Below, in pieces: positions 9,774-19,999 of a DNA stretch of 64,000 bases (its first letter is position 1; every line of letters starts with the position of its first letter). The DNA is from Nitrospinaceae bacterium. Lineage in GTDB: Bacteria; Nitrospinota; Nitrospinia; Nitrospinales; Nitrospinaceae. The notes under the pieces are model-generated. The model saw only the letters and a list, made by a program, of their open reading frames with translations. It was not told the origin of the DNA and ran no database searches. A program made the translations under genes and the position numbers. Location of the stretch: positions 62,001 to 126,000 of the forward strand of contig JAHELC010000005.1 of assembly GCA_024644405.1 (NCBI GenBank), in the 5' to 3' direction.

Positions 9774-11708
9774 TTGAACCAATTTTATAAAAATTTAGCC
9801 CTTTGGGTCATCATAGCATTCATCCTGCTGGCACTCTTCAGCATGATCAATCAACCAGTCGAGAGCCCCCAAAAAATTTACAGTGATTTCCTGACCATGG
9901 TTGAAAATGGGGAAGTCAGCGAAGTCCAGATACAAGGGGAAAAAGTTAAGGGAAAAGACAGTAAAGGGGCTCCTTTTGAGACGGTCATTCTAAAGGAAGA
10001 CGTTGAGCTCATGAAACTGTTGCGCCAAAAGGGTGTCCGCACGGTAGTGGTTCCCCCCGAAACCACCACCTGGTATACAAACGCCTTCATAACCTGGTTT
10101 CCTCTCATTCTGTTGGTGGGGATTTGGATTTTCTTTATGCGACAGATGCAGTCCGGTGGCGGCAAAGCCCTTTCTTTCGGCAAGAGCAAAGCCCGCCTGA
10201 TGGGCGATAAAAAGAATCAGACCACCTTCAAGGACGTGGCCGGTGCGGATGAAGCCAAAGAAGAGCTTCATGAAATTATCGAATTCCTGAAGGAACCTCA
10301 GAAGTTCAGCAAACTGGGGGGTAAAATTCCCAAGGGTGTTCTGCTGGTGGGTCCTCCGGGTACCGGTAAAACCCTCCTGGCCCGCGCTATTGCGGGAGAA
10401 GCCAATGTTCCTTTTTTCAGCATCAGCGGTTCCGATTTCGTGGAAATGTTCGTCGGTGTGGGTGCTTCCCGCGTGCGCGATTTGTTTGATCAGGGCAAGA
10501 AAAACAGTCCCTGCATTATTTTCATAGACGAGATCGATGCGGTCGGCCGCCACCGGGGAGCCGGTTTAGGCGGAGGCCACGACGAGCGCGAACAGACTCT
10601 GAACCAATTGCTGGTCGAAATGGACGGGTTCGAAAACAATGAAGGTGTCATCCTCATTGCCGCAACCAACCGTCCGGACGTTCTCGATCCCGCCTTGCTC
10701 CGGCCCGGCCGGTTTGACCGGCAGGTGGTCGTTGCCCGGCCAGATATCAAGGGCCGCGAGGGCATTCTGAAAGTCCATACCTCACAGGTTCCCCTGGACG
10801 ATGACGTCGAGTTGAAAACCATTGCCCGCGGAACGCCCGGATTTACCGGCGCCGATCTGGCCAACCTGGTCAACGAGGCCGCTTTGTTGGCTGCGCGGAG
10901 TGAGAAAAAAGTGGTCACCATGATCGACTTCGAAAACGCCAAAGACAAGGTCTTGATGGGCGTCGAGCGGCGGAGCATGGTGATTACGGAAAAAGAAAAG
11001 AAAAACACGGCTTACCATGAAGCGGGTCATGCCCTTGTGGCTTATCTGCTTCCAGGGACCGATCCCCTGCACAAGGTGACCATCATTCCCCGCGGACGGG
11101 CGTTGGGTGTGACCATGCAGCTGCCTGAAGACGACAAGCACACCTATCCCAGACAATACCTGATCAACAACCTGGCGATCATGATGGGCGGGCGTGTGGC
11201 TGAGGAAATTTGCCTTGGCGAAATGACCACGGGCGCCGGCAACGATATCGAGCGTGCCACCGAAACGGCCCGCAAAATGGTTTGCGAGTGGGGCATGAGC
11301 GAAAAAATGGGCCCGCTGACCTATGGCACCAAGGAGGAGCAGGTATTTCTTGGAAAGGATTTTTCATCGCAGAAGAACTTCAGTGACGAAACAGCCAAGC
11401 TGATCGACCTGGAAGTCAAATCTCTGGTTATGGGTGGTTATAATACCGCGGAGGAATTGCTCACCAAAAACCGGGAGTCCCTGGAGAAACTTTCTCTGGC
11501 ACTGCTGGAGCATGAAACTCTGGACTTGAAGGAAATTTCTGAGATTATCGATGGCAAACCGCCGAAATCCGGAGACGATGAGACCCCCAAAGAAGAGCTT
11601 TCTGCAGATGCGGTTCTGAATAAAGAGAAAAAGGGCAAGAAAAAGTCCGGATCCAGGGATGACCCTGAAGGCCTGCTGGGCGGAATGCCTGACCCCTCAC
11701 CCGCATAA
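9774..11708 (+). CDS. ftsH: ATP-dependent zinc metalloprotease FtsH
   Basis: FtsH is a membrane-anchored AAA+ protease that extracts and degrades membrane and regulatory proteins. The start is placed at TTG 9774 because AGGAG lies at 9763-9767, six bases upstream, and this gives 644 aa, the normal length; an open extension to 9678 has no such site. Two membrane helices (about 8-26 and 104-122) flank a small periplasmic domain. Walker [12 protein letters not shown] is near 193, the SRH motif is [19 protein letters not shown], and the zinc site HEAGH is near 415. The tail is highly charged (Glu/Lys). A strong terminator follows at 11744-11782. Confidence 0.97.
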   Translation: MNQFYKNLALWVIIAFILLALFSMINQPVESPQKIYSDFLTMVENGEVSEVQIQGEKVKGKDSKGAPFETVILKEDVELMKLLRQKGVRTVVVPPETTTWYTNAFITWFPLILLVGIWIFFMRQMQSGGGKALSFGKSKARLMGDKKNQTTFKDVAGADEAKEELHEIIEFLKEPQKFSKLGGKIPKGVLLVGPPGTGKTLLARAIAGEANVPFFSISGSDFVEMFVGVGASRVRDLFDQGKKNSPCIIFIDEIDAVGRHRGAGLGGGHDEREQTLNQLLVEMDGFENNEGVILIAATNRPDVLDPALLRPGRFDRQVVVARPDIKGREGILKVHTSQVPLDDDVELKTIARGTPGFTGADLANLVNEAALLAARSEKKVVTMIDFENAKDKVLMGVERRSMVITEKEKKNTAYHEAGHALVAYLLPGTDPLHKVTIIPRGRALGVTMQLPEDDKHTYPRQYLINNLAIMMGGRVAEEICLGEMTTGAGNDIERATETARKMVCEWGMSEKMGPLTYGTKEEQVFLGKDFSSQKNFSDETAKLIDLEVKSLVMGGYNTAEELLTKNRESLEKLSLALLEHETLDLKEISEIIDGKPPKSGDDETPKEELSADAVLNKEKKGKKKSGSRDDPEGLLGGMPDPSPA

Positions 11709-11743
11709 AGCATGCTTTCTCTCTTCGCCTAAAGTAATTGCAA

Positions 11744-11782
11744 AGCTCCACCCCTGATGGAATCGGGAGTGGGGCTTTTTTT
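11744..11782 (+). terminator. Rho-independent terminator after ftsH
   Basis: AGCTCCAC (11744-11751) pairs with GTGGGGCT (11769-11776) including one G-T pair, and seven T residues end at 11782. It lies 36 bases past the ftsH stop and before folP, so it closes the mfd-to-ftsH region. Confidence 0.85.
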
Positions 11783-11805
11783 ATCCCAACCTGATCGGGT
11801 TCGCA

Positions 11806-12642
11806 ATGCCTTCTTCAACAGACCGCAAAGACGGTTTTGAGCCTCCCAGGATCATGGGCATCATCAACCTGTCTCCCGATTCATTTTATCCGGGCAGCCG
11901 GGTACCGACGGTGGCCGGGGCTATGAAAGCGGCTGAAAGCATGATTGAGGAAGGGGCTGATTATCTGGATGTCGGCGCAGAATCTTCCCGTCCCGGTGCC
12001 AAGCCCATATCCGAAGAAGAAGAATTGTCCCTCATTCTTCCAGTCATTTCACGATTGTGTCAGAGCTTTTCGGTGCCTGTTTCAGTCGATACCTATAAAC
12101 CGGGTGTTGCTCAGAAGGTCTTGGAAGAGGGAGTCTCCATCATCAATGACATTACCGGGCTCCGGACACCGAGAATGGCTCCAATCATTGCCGAATTTGG
12201 CGCGGGAGTCGTTATCATGCATATGTCCGGTTCTCCCGAAAATATGCAGGAAGATATCCATTACGATGATTGTATAGGCGATATCAAAAAATTTTTGGAG
12301 CAGGGTATTCGAACGGCAGAAGAGGCGGGTATTGCCCCAGATCGTATTTGGGTGGACCCTGGAATCGGATTCGGCAAAAAGGTCAAACACAATCTGGAGA
12401 TCCTGGCGAATCTGGATGCTTTTGCGGAATTGAAAAAACCTCTGTTGCTGGGCACGTCCCGCAAATCGTTTATCGGGAAAATTCTGGACTTGCCGGCTTC
12501 CGAACGCTTGGAGGGCTCTCTGGCCACGGCCGTGATTGGGATGATCAAGGGCGCGCAGATTTTACGGGTGCATGATGTTCAGGAAACCTACCGCGCTGTC
12601 AAAATTGCGAGTGAGATATTAAAATTTCAAAATGAAAAATAA
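11806..12642 (+). CDS. folP: Dihydropteroate synthase
   Basis: FolP condenses p-aminobenzoate with hydroxymethyl-dihydropterin diphosphate to make dihydropteroate for folate. The 278-aa TIM barrel shows the family signatures MGIINLSPDSF near residue 17, DVGAESSRPGA near 57, the DTYKP and NDITG pterin-binding strands, and GTSRKSFIGK near 217 for diphosphate binding. It follows the ftsH terminator, so it probably starts a new unit with pdxJ, whose start it overlaps by 11 bases. The folate-related metF and glyA genes are elsewhere in the window. Confidence 0.96.
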   Translation: MPSSTDRKDGFEPPRIMGIINLSPDSFYPGSRVPTVAGAMKAAESMIEEGADYLDVGAESSRPGAKPISEEEELSLILPVISRLCQSFSVPVSVDTYKPGVAQKVLEEGVSIINDITGLRTPRMAPIIAEFGAGVVIMHMSGSPENMQEDIHYDDCIGDIKKFLEQGIRTAEEAGIAPDRIWVDPGIGFGKKVKHNLEILANLDAFAELKKPLLLGTSRKSFIGKILDLPASERLEGSLATAVIGMIKGAQILRVHDVQETYRAVKIASEILKFQNEK

Positions 12643-13378
12643 GATTCGTTTGTTTGTGAATGTAGATCATGTCGCCACTCTCCGGGAGGCCCGAAAAACG
12701 GTGGAACCCGATCCTCTGACGGCTGCTCTCCTGGCTGAAAAAGCCGGGGCCGATGGTATCACCGTGCATTTGCGTGAAGACCGCCGTCATATTCAGGATA
12801 ATGATCTATCCCGCATTCGCGAAAAAATTCATACCGTGCTCAATCTGGAAATGGCGGCAGTCGAAGAGATGGTTCAGATCGCCCTTAAGACCAAACCTTA
12901 CCAGGTATCCCTGGTACCCGAAAAACGGCAGGAAATCACCACCGAGGGGGGATTGGATGTCGTTTCCCAGATAGTGCATCTGAAAAAAATCAGGGAGCAG
13001 ATTCAGCCGAAGGGGATTCGTTTCAGTCTGTTTGTCGGCCCCGATCTCCGGCAGATCGATGCGTGCCGGGAGGTGGGAGCGGAGAGTATCGAAATCAATA
13101 CGGGATTGTATACCGAGTTGAGGGACGAGGCCGCTGTCCAGCAGGAACTGGAGAAGATAAAAAATTCAGCACGCCACGCCGCGAAACTGGGCTTGCGTGT
13201 ATTTGCGGGCCATGGACTCACCGATGAAAACGTGGGTGCCATTGCCGCCATTCCGGAAATCGAGGAATTGAACATCGGTCACAGCCTGGTGTCCCGCTCC
13301 GTTTATTTCGGTTTGGAGCAGGCAGTAAAAAATATGAAGCAGGCCATTCAGAAGGGAATCGCTCAGCGGCCTCACTGA
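12632..13378 (+). CDS. pdxJ: Pyridoxine 5'-phosphate synthase
   Basis: PdxJ closes the pyridoxine ring from 3-amino-2-oxopropyl phosphate and 1-deoxyxylulose 5-phosphate in DXP-dependent vitamin B6 synthesis. At 248 aa it has the typical motifs NVDHVATLREAR near the N-terminus, ADGITVHLREDRRHI, VSLVPEKRQEITTEGGLD and the C-terminal LNIGHSLVSRSVYFGLEQAV. Its start codon lies inside folP (11-base overlap), which indicates coupled translation. No terminator was seen after its stop. Confidence 0.97.
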   Translation: MKNKIRLFVNVDHVATLREARKTVEPDPLTAALLAEKAGADGITVHLREDRRHIQDNDLSRIREKIHTVLNLEMAAVEEMVQIALKTKPYQVSLVPEKRQEITTEGGLDVVSQIVHLKKIREQIQPKGIRFSLFVGPDLRQIDACREVGAESIEINTGLYTELRDEAAVQQELEKIKNSARHAAKLGLRVFAGHGLTDENVGAIAAIPEIEELNIGHSLVSRSVYFGLEQAVKNMKQAIQKGIAQRPH

Positions 13379-13404
13379 CGCAAGGTATTTCCAGGCTGGA
13401 ATGG

Positions 13405-13433
13405 TTGACTTGCTGCGGCAATTTCTTCATAAT
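13405..13433 (+). promoter_or_regulatory. Promoter of the gap-tpiA-secG operon
   Basis: TTGACT at 13405-13410 and CATAAT at 13428-13433 with an ideal 17-base spacer, in the 195-base gap between pdxJ and gap. It predicts a leader of about 130 bases before the gap start. Confidence 0.6.
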
Positions 13434-13564
13434 TCTGCTCCTTCCAGTTTCCAGGATTTCTGGTTGAGGTCTCGTCAAAAATTCCATTGAACCGACCGGT
13501 GTTTAAAGAGAAAATGAACCGCTCAGTGTTGTATATCCAAGATGTTGCAGACAATAGGTGTTAA

Positions 13565-14590
<1,026 letters not shown>

Positions 14591-14612
14591 ATAAATTAAA
14601 TTAAAGTAATAT

Positions 14613-15368
14613 ATGAGAAAGATGCTCGTTGCCGGGAACTGGAAAATGAACAAAACCGTCCCGGAATCCCTGGAATTGATCCATGCTTTGATGGGGAAGT
14701 TAAACGATTCCTGTCCTGTGGAAGTGGTATTGATTCCTCCTTTCACGGCTTTGTATCCAGCGGCGGAGGCCTTGCGCGGGAGCCGTATTCAACTGGGGGC
14801 TCAAAATATTTCTCACTTGTCGAAGGGAGCAGTGACCGGGGAGATCTCCGGCACCCTGCTGATCTCGGTGGGATGCCGGTACGTGCTCGTCGGCCACTCT
14901 GAACGGCGAAACCTGTTTCAGGAAGATGATGCGATGATCAATCAGAAACTGAAAACCGCTTTGTCGGAAGGCCTCTATCCTATTTTGTGTGTGGGCGAGT
15001 CCTGGGAAGAACGGGAGGCCGGCAAGACGGAGAACATCATCGGCCATCAATTGAAAGCCGGTTTGGACGGTCTGACTCAAATGGAAATGAGAAAAATGAC
15101 CCTGGCCTACGAGCCGGTCTGGGCCATCGGTAGCGGAAAAAACGCGCAACCGGAACAGGTCCAGGAAATCCATGAAGCGATCCGCAATAATTTGAGCTCT
15201 CAGTATGAGCCAGCAGTGGCTAAAGACATCAGGATTGTTTACGGCGGCAGCGTGACTCCCGAAAACTGCTCTAACCTGATGGCGCAACCGGACGTCGACG
15301 GCGCGTTGGTCGGTGGGGCCAGTTTGGATGCCGATTCGTTTTATGCTATTATTAACGCCATTAAATAA
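14613..15368 (+). CDS. tpiA: Triosephosphate isomerase
   Basis: TpiA interconverts dihydroxyacetone phosphate and glyceraldehyde 3-phosphate. The 251-aa protein carries the N-terminal NWKMNK with the catalytic Lys, His in VGHSERR near residue 95, the catalytic Glu in AYEPVWAIGSGKNA near 167 (with loop 6), and the phosphate-binding YGGSV near 210. It lies between gap and secG in a tight plus-strand cluster, with gaps of 22 and 20 bases, and is probably expressed from the gap promoter. Confidence 0.98.
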   Translation: MRKMLVAGNWKMNKTVPESLELIHALMGKLNDSCPVEVVLIPPFTALYPAAEALRGSRIQLGAQNISHLSKGAVTGEISGTLLISVGCRYVLVGHSERRNLFQEDDAMINQKLKTALSEGLYPILCVGESWEEREAGKTENIIGHQLKAGLDGLTQMEMRKMTLAYEPVWAIGSGKNAQPEQVQEIHEAIRNNLSSQYEPAVAKDIRIVYGGSVTPENCSNLMAQPDVDGALVGGASLDADSFYAIINAIK

Positions 15369-15388
15369 TCGATTTTCGGAGGATAAGG

Positions 15389-15703
15389 GTGCATACCTTT
15401 CTTAGCGTTCTGCATGTGATCGTTGGATTATTCCTGATACTTGTGGTGTTATTGCAGGCGGGAAAAGGGGCCGCTATGGGGGCTTCTTTGGGTTCTGCCG
15501 GCAGTCAAGCCATGTTCGGGAGTAGTGGAGCGGGTAATTTCCTCACCAAGCTCACCACCGGAGCGGCGATTATTTTTATGGTCACTTCATTAAGCCTGGC
15601 AGTCGTTTCCAGCAAGACGGATCAGGATTCTGTCATCACAGACGTGGAAGAAACAACCGAACAGAGCCCTCCCGCAGCCAAAGAAGAACTACCCAAAGAA
15701 TAA
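15389..15703 (+). CDS. secG: Protein-export membrane protein SecG
   Basis: SecG is the small auxiliary subunit of the SecYEG translocon. At 104 aa it has two membrane helices (about 3-23 and 52-72) separated by the conserved glycine-rich loop QAGKGAAMGASLGSAGSQAMFG, quoted here as its two halves QAGKGAAMGASL and GSAGSQAMFG. The C-terminus is acidic and probably disordered. The start is a GTG behind GGAGGA. The tpiA-secG-tRNA-Leu order is common in proteobacteria, and the tRNA follows 13 bases after the stop. Confidence 0.95.
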   Translation: MHTFLSVLHVIVGLFLILVVLLQAGKGAAMGASLGSAGSQAMFGSSGAGNFLTKLTTGAAIIFMVTSLSLAVVSSKTDQDSVITDVEETTEQSPPAAKEELPKE

Positions 15704-15716
15704 TTTTTATTAATAT

Positions 15717-15801
15717 GCCGATGTGGTGGAACTGGTAGACACGTGCGCTTGAGGGGCGTATGGGGCAACCCGTGGGAGTTCGACTCTCCCCATCGGCACC
15801 A
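15717..15801 (+). tRNA. tRNA-Leu (anticodon GAG)
   Basis: The acceptor strands GCCGATG (15717-15723) and CATCGGC (15791-15797) pair perfectly, the discriminator is A, and CCA is encoded (15799-15801). The anticodon loop TTGAGGG gives GAG, reading CUC/CUU. The 85-base length reflects the long variable arm of a class II tRNA, and the T-loop is GTTCGAC-like. It probably shares a transcript with secG. Confidence 0.95.
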
Positions 15802-15825
15802 ATTTCCTTCAGGGTTCCTCCCACC

Positions 15826-16182
15826 ATGCAGGCGACCAGCTTAGCCGAGATTTTTTCCCATCCCAGTTTCCTCACCATCTTAGCCACAATTCTGATAGTC
15901 ATTGCCAACATCATGATTGGCGTCAGCATGCTCCCCAAGGACATCCGTCAGAAGCGGTACAAACTTCACCGCGCTGTTTATGGAGCAGTTCTGGTTTCCC
16001 TGGGTGTATTCCTGGTCGTCACGCATCGGCTGTTGGGCAATTCCGCATTCAATTATTTTGTCATGGCATATTTTTTGACCGTCATTCCTCTCAGCCGTAA
16101 ATGGAATGTCACCGCCCATGCCATCATCGCTTCCGTCGGTCTGGTCCTGTTGGTTGGGGTCGCCGCCTTCAGCATTTTATAG
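15826..16182 (+). CDS. Small integral membrane protein, unknown function
   Basis: The product is about 118 aa from ATG 15826. A longer reading from 15760 would run through the tRNA-Leu gene and is rejected. Four hydrophobic helices are evident (about 10-35, 46-70, 75-95 and 97-118), with His residues near the helix ends (LHRAVYG, VTHRLLG, TAHAIIA). Such His placement would suit a b-type haem protein of the b561/DUF4079 kind, but this is only a possibility. It precedes the flavoprotein and bc-complex genes on the same strand, so a role in respiration is conceivable. Confidence 0.7.
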   Translation: MQATSLAEIFSHPSFLTILATILIVIANIMIGVSMLPKDIRQKRYKLHRAVYGAVLVSLGVFLVVTHRLLGNSAFNYFVMAYFLTVIPLSRKWNVTAHAIIASVGLVLLVGVAAFSIL

Positions 16183-16195
16183 AACGAAACATCCA

Positions 16196-16225
16196 TTGCC
16201 TAATCTCCGGCGAATGTGCTGTAAT
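16196..16225 (+). promoter_or_regulatory. Weak candidate promoter before the flavoprotein gene
   Basis: TTGCCT at 16196-16201 and TGTAAT at 16220-16225, 18 bases apart, ending 38 bases before the ATG at 16264. It is a weak match to consensus. Confidence 0.28.
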
Positions 16226-16263
16226 GAGCTCATAACAACCCAATCGTATCGAAAGCAAGTCTC

Positions 16264-17595
16264 ATGAAGGAATTCGATGTTGTCGTTATTGGCGCTGGGA
16301 CCGCGGGAGTTGCCGCGGCCCATTCTGCCGTGGACCAGGGCGCTCGCGTCGGACTTGTCGAGTCCAACCGACCGGGAGGGCATTCCCTGTATAGGGGACA
16401 ATTGCCCCTTCAGGTCATGTATGAAGGGACAGGAGTTTCTGGTAAACCGCTTTCCTTTGAAAGTCTCGTTCAGGCGGTGGATGAAAAAGCCGGAGAAATC
16501 TCAAAAAAAATTGAGGCGCGTCTCAAAAACTCCGGGGTGGAGTATCTGAAAGGCGAGGGCGCTTTTGCAGGAAACGGTCAGGTGAGGGTGCGTCAGGGTG
16601 AAGATTCATCGATACTCAAATCCGGAAAGATTATCATCGCCACCGGATCCTTACCCAAACCAGTCGCCAAAATTCCTTTTGACGAGCAATCTATATTTCA
16701 TAGTGACCGTCTTCTGGATTGGAAAGAAGTGCCCACCTCCCTGGTGGTCGTGGGCGGCGACAAAACCGGACTGGAAGCCGCCACCCTGTTCAAACTTCTG
16801 GGGATCAAGGTTTTTCTGGTGGATGAAAACCATCGCTTGATCCATGACAAGGACCCCGATTTGATCACCGCTTTGGAAGCATATTTCAAACAACAGAAAA
16901 TCAAAACTCTGCTCGGCAAGAAGATCATTTCCATTTTCAAAGATGCTGAGAAGATAGACATCACCCTGGACGGAGGAGTCAAGTTCTCGACCGAAAAGGT
17001 TCTGGTATCGGGGGAACGTCTGGGAAATACGGCAGACCTGGGTTTGGACGGTTTGGGTATTGAAATGGGCCTCAACCAGGAAATCTGGGTGAATGAGAAT
17101 ATGGAAACTTCGTTACCCGGTGTCTTTGCCGTCGGGAGCGTGACCGGGCGGTCGCGTTCCCTGCAAATCTCCAAAGAAGAGGGGCGGGTGGCCGGTATTA
17201 ATGCCGCCGGAGGGAGTGAACCCCTTGATCGGGATCAGATTCCCTTTTGCCTCCAGACACAACCTGAATTCGCGAGTATCGGTTGTCTCAGTGGAGAAGC
17301 TCATTACAAGGGGTACCGGGCGGTGGAAGGACGCTATGATTTTCCTGGCACCGATGGTTCCAATAACCAGGAGGGAGGTTTCTGCAAAATCGTCGCCGAC
17401 CGGGAATCAAAGCGGATTATTGGCGCTCAAATTTTCGGGGCTCAGGCCACGGAAGCCATCACTCGGTTGCAACCGGACATTAGAGAGGGGGTGCCCGTAA
17501 AAAAACTGGCGCAAAACAATGAGCTCACCCCGTACTTGAAACCCCTAATTTCGGCGGCCCAAAAATGCGTGCAAGCGCTGTCTGCCCGGCGTTAA
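16264..17595 (+). CDS. Lipoamide-dehydrogenase-fold flavoprotein lacking redox cysteines
   Basis: A 443-aa two-dinucleotide-binding flavoprotein. FAD site: VVVIGAGTAGVAAA (7-20). NAD(P) site: VVVGGDKTGLEAATL near 160. Second FAD motif: GVFAVGSVTGRSR near 281. A C-terminal dimerisation domain is present. Active family members carry GGTCLNVGCIPSK with two redox Cys; here the same place reads GGHSLYRGQLPLQ, with neither Cys. The His-Glu dyad of HPTLSE is also not kept (NNELTPYLKP). It cannot be a normal dihydrolipoamide dehydrogenase, mercuric reductase or glutathione reductase. It lies 146 bases before the Rieske/cytochrome b genes, so it may be an electron-transfer partner or a structural remnant. 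Confidence 0.85.
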   Translation: MKEFDVVVIGAGTAGVAAAHSAVDQGARVGLVESNRPGGHSLYRGQLPLQVMYEGTGVSGKPLSFESLVQAVDEKAGEISKKIEARLKNSGVEYLKGEGAFAGNGQVRVRQGEDSSILKSGKIIIATGSLPKPVAKIPFDEQSIFHSDRLLDWKEVPTSLVVVGGDKTGLEAATLFKLLGIKVFLVDENHRLIHDKDPDLITALEAYFKQQKIKTLLGKKIISIFKDAEKIDITLDGGVKFSTEKVLVSGERLGNTADLGLDGLGIEMGLNQEIWVNENMETSLPGVFAVGSVTGRSRSLQISKEEGRVAGINAAGGSEPLDRDQIPFCLQTQPEFASIGCLSGEAHYKGYRAVEGRYDFPGTDGSNNQEGGFCKIVADRESKRIIGAQIFGAQATEAITRLQPDIREGVPVKKLAQNNELTPYLKPLISAAQKCVQALSARR

Positions 17596-17623
17596 TTCAA
17601 GGTTTTAGCGGAAAGATCAAGCC

Positions 17624-17651
17624 TTGACTCGATTTTCTAATTGTGTTAAAA
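17624..17651 (+). promoter_or_regulatory. Candidate promoter of the cytochrome bc gene cluster
   Basis: TTGACT at 17624-17629 and TTAAAA at 17646-17651, 16 bases apart, in the 146-base gap before the Rieske gene. The leader would be about 85 bases. Confidence 0.42.
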
Positions 17652-17741
17652 ACCTTCCTCTGCTGACGGGAAACCCCGGAGTGACCCGCAACGCGATCTT
17701 CCATAACAGAGTTTCCGCAAGCTATTGAATTATATACTTTT

Positions 17742-18302
17742 ATGAGTGAAGAAAAAGAGAAGGAAAAACCAGCCGCAACCGCACCCAAAGCAAAGGGCAA
17801 AAAGGACGAGGCACCGGATACTCTTTGGTCACGTCGTGACTTTTTCTCCCTTGCCGGCTGGGGCGCTTTCATGGCCTCCCTGGGGTTATCGTCCCTGTAT
17901 TTTTTGAGGCTCTTGTTTCCCCGGGTGTTGTTCGAGCCTTCTCCCAAGTTTAAAGCCGGAAACCCGGAAGACTATACGGTCGGGGAAGTCAGCACGAAAT
18001 GGGTGAGTGACCAGCGGGTGTGGGTGGTTCGGGAGGAAGAGCAGCTCTACGCCATTTTGGCGCGGTGCACCCATTTGGGATGCACTCCGCTTTGGTTGAA
18101 AAGTGAAGGCAAGTACAAATGCCCCTGCCATGGCAGCGGTTTTACCATGGACGGCATGAACTTTGAAGGCCCGGCACCCCGGCCTTTGGAACGGTTGAAA
18201 GTGGAGATCGGGCCGGACGGTCAGATCCTTGTCGATAAAAGTAAGAAATTCCTTTTTGAAAAGGGAGAATGGGGCAAGCCCGGCTCGTTTCTACGAGTCT
18301 GA
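17742..18302 (+). CDS. Rieske iron-sulfur protein of a bc-type complex
   Basis: The protein carries a [2Fe-2S] cluster that takes the first electron from quinol. At 186 aa it has a charged N-terminus, a Tat-like SRRDFFSL (residues 30-37) followed by a membrane anchor (about 36-60), and the Rieske ligands C109-T-H111 with C114 and C127-P-C129-H130. C114 and C129 would form the family disulfide. The SRRDF motif and a folded cofactor protein point to Tat export; tatC is at 53989. It is first in the order Rieske, cytochrome b, subunit IV-like, multihaem c. Confidence 0.95.
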   Translation: MSEEKEKEKPAATAPKAKGKKDEAPDTLWSRRDFFSLAGWGAFMASLGLSSLYFLRLLFPRVLFEPSPKFKAGNPEDYTVGEVSTKWVSDQRVWVVREEEQLYAILARCTHLGCTPLWLKSEGKYKCPCHGSGFTMDGMNFEGPAPRPLERLKVEIGPDGQILVDKSKKFLFEKGEWGKPGSFLRV

Positions 18303-18353
18303 CTTCCCTGCATTCAGTTTATTTATTAAGACCCGTTTACGGAGGTTTTTGTT

Positions 18354-19184
18354 TTGGCCAACAAGCCTAAAATTCCAAATGTAGCCGAGATCATGGCAGA
18401 CATCAAAAGCGGCAAGATGTGGAAAGATCTAGCCAAGAAGTTTACTGAATCTCAGGTATGGACTTCTTCTTTCCGGCATGGCTACGCGGACACACCCCGT
18501 AACCGGGTTTTGCAGATTGCCAGTAACGTCTGGCTGCATTTGCATCCGGTAAAAATTCACCGTCATGCGCTTCGGATAAAATTCACCTGGTGCATGGGCG
18601 GAATCACGTTTCTGCTGTTTTTGTCCACGGTGGTTACCGGCGTGATTCTGATGTTCTATTACCGGCCGGTGGGCGAATACGCCTACTTTGATATGAAATA
18701 CCTGCAGTACGACGTGCCTTTTGGAATGTTGATGCGGAACATGCATCGATGGGCGGCTCATGCCATGGTGATCACTGTCTGGCTTCACATGTTCCGTGTA
18801 TTTTTAACGGGTTCCTATAAACCGCCGCGCGAATTCAACTGGGTGATTGGCGTGTTTCTGGTTACTTTTACGTTGTTGCTGAGTTTTACCGGTTACCTGC
18901 TTCCCTGGGACCAGCTGGCCATGTGGGCGGTAACCGTGGGTACCAATATGGCCCGCGGGACTCCCTTTTTGGGACACGAAGGACCGTTTCAGGAATATGT
19001 GCCACTCATCAGTCCCCGGTACGATGCGCGTTCCATGCTGTTGGGAGGGAGTCTGGTAGGACCTCCGGCCTTGTTGCGGTTTTATGTCCTGCATTGTATT
19101 TTTATCCCGCTGGTCGCGGGGGCCTTGATGATCGTCCATTTCTGGAGAATCAGAAAAGACGGTGGGATTTCCGGCCCCCTTTAA
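18354..19184 (+). CDS. Cytochrome b, N-terminal (b6-type) subunit
   Basis: This membrane subunit binds two b haems for the Q cycle. The 276-aa protein has His ligands at 131 and 145 (13 residues between) and at 247 and 262 (14 between). The 14-residue spacing in the fourth helix, together with the ending [11 protein letters not shown], is characteristic of cytochrome b6 rather than mitochondrial cytochrome b. Four membrane helices are visible, with [11 protein letters not shown] near 177-187. The N-terminal 70 residues form an unusually long cytoplasmic extension. The start is TTG 18354 with GGAGGT eight bases upstream, encoding MANKPKIP. Confidence 0.95.
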   Translation: MANKPKIPNVAEIMADIKSGKMWKDLAKKFTESQVWTSSFRHGYADTPRNRVLQIASNVWLHLHPVKIHRHALRIKFTWCMGGITFLLFLSTVVTGVILMFYYRPVGEYAYFDMKYLQYDVPFGMLMRNMHRWAAHAMVITVWLHMFRVFLTGSYKPPREFNWVIGVFLVTFTLLLSFTGYLLPWDQLAMWAVTVGTNMARGTPFLGHEGPFQEYVPLISPRYDARSMLLGGSLVGPPALLRFYVLHCIFIPLVAGALMIVHFWRIRKDGGISGPL

Positions 19185-19230
19185 TCAATCGTAGTTGGGT
19201 ATCCAGCTTATATAAGGAATCGTTCTGATT

Positions 19231-19986
19231 ATGGCCACCGCCGTTAAAAAAAAGGTCACTGAGGATTTACCGGAGAAGGTTCATGTCTGGCCTTACCTGG
19301 TGCGTCTCGAATTTTTATGCGCGCTGATTGTTATAGTCGGCCTGACTGTATGGTCGATTGTGATCGATGCGCCCCTGGAAGAAGCGGCGAATCCCACCAA
19401 AACCCCCAATCCCTCCAAGGCTCCCTGGTATTTTCTGGGCCTCCAGGACATTCTCGTTTATTTCGATCCCTGGTTTGCCGGTGTTATTGCGCCGGTACTG
19501 ATCATTGTCGGGTTGATGCTGATTCCCTATCTCGATGTCAACCCCAAGGGCAATGGCTACTACACCTACACCGAACGGAAATTGGCAATTTGGGTTTATT
19601 CTTTCGGGTTCCTCGTCTTATGGATCGCCCTCATTATCATGGGCGTGTTTCTGCGCGGGCCCGGATGGAATTTGTTCATGCCCTGGCAATACTGGGATCC
19701 ACATAAAGTGGTGGCGCTGGTCAATGTCGATCTGCCCTATGCGTTCGGATTTCGTGATTACTGGAATTCCGCACTGTTTGGGGGCGCCGTAGTTCTCGGG
19801 TATTTTGGCCTGGGGACGGGTGCGTATTTTTTCCTGGAGCGCAAAGCCATCAAGAATGTGGGTTTTCTCCGAATGTTTTTGAAGATCAATTTACTGCTGA
19901 TCATGGCGGGTATGGTGATCAAGATCACACTCCGGCTGGCATTCAACATCAAATATATCTTAGTCACACCCTGGTTTAATATCTGA
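19231..19986 (+). CDS. Cytochrome b C-terminal subunit (subunit IV-like, extended)
   Basis: This 251-aa protein completes the split cytochrome b. Five hydrophobic helices are evident, two more than chloroplast-type subunit IV. The quinol-oxidation loop reads KAPWYFLGLQ (near 64-73), so the Glu of the classical PEWY motif is Pro, a variant I associate with bacterial b6-like complexes. A conserved-looking segment GPGWNLFMPWQYWDPH joins helices 3 and 4. It starts at the ATG at 19231, 46 bases after the first cytochrome b gene, and is followed after 13 bases by the multihaem cytochrome gene. Confidence 0.92.
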   Translation: MATAVKKKVTEDLPEKVHVWPYLVRLEFLCALIVIVGLTVWSIVIDAPLEEAANPTKTPNPSKAPWYFLGLQDILVYFDPWFAGVIAPVLIIVGLMLIPYLDVNPKGNGYYTYTERKLAIWVYSFGFLVLWIALIIMGVFLRGPGWNLFMPWQYWDPHKVVALVNVDLPYAFGFRDYWNSALFGGAVVLGYFGLGTGAYFFLERKAIKNVGFLRMFLKINLLLIMAGMVIKITLRLAFNIKYILVTPWFNI

Positions 19987-19999
19987 GATCTAAAATCAC

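Noticed and set aside
14700-15287. 195-codon minus-strand frame inside tpiA
   Set aside because: It is antisense to a clear triosephosphate isomerase with all catalytic residues.
15760-15825. Extended N-terminus of the small membrane protein running through tRNA-Leu
   Set aside because: The tRNA is unambiguous, and ATG 15826 gives a complete four-helix protein, so the extension is not coding.
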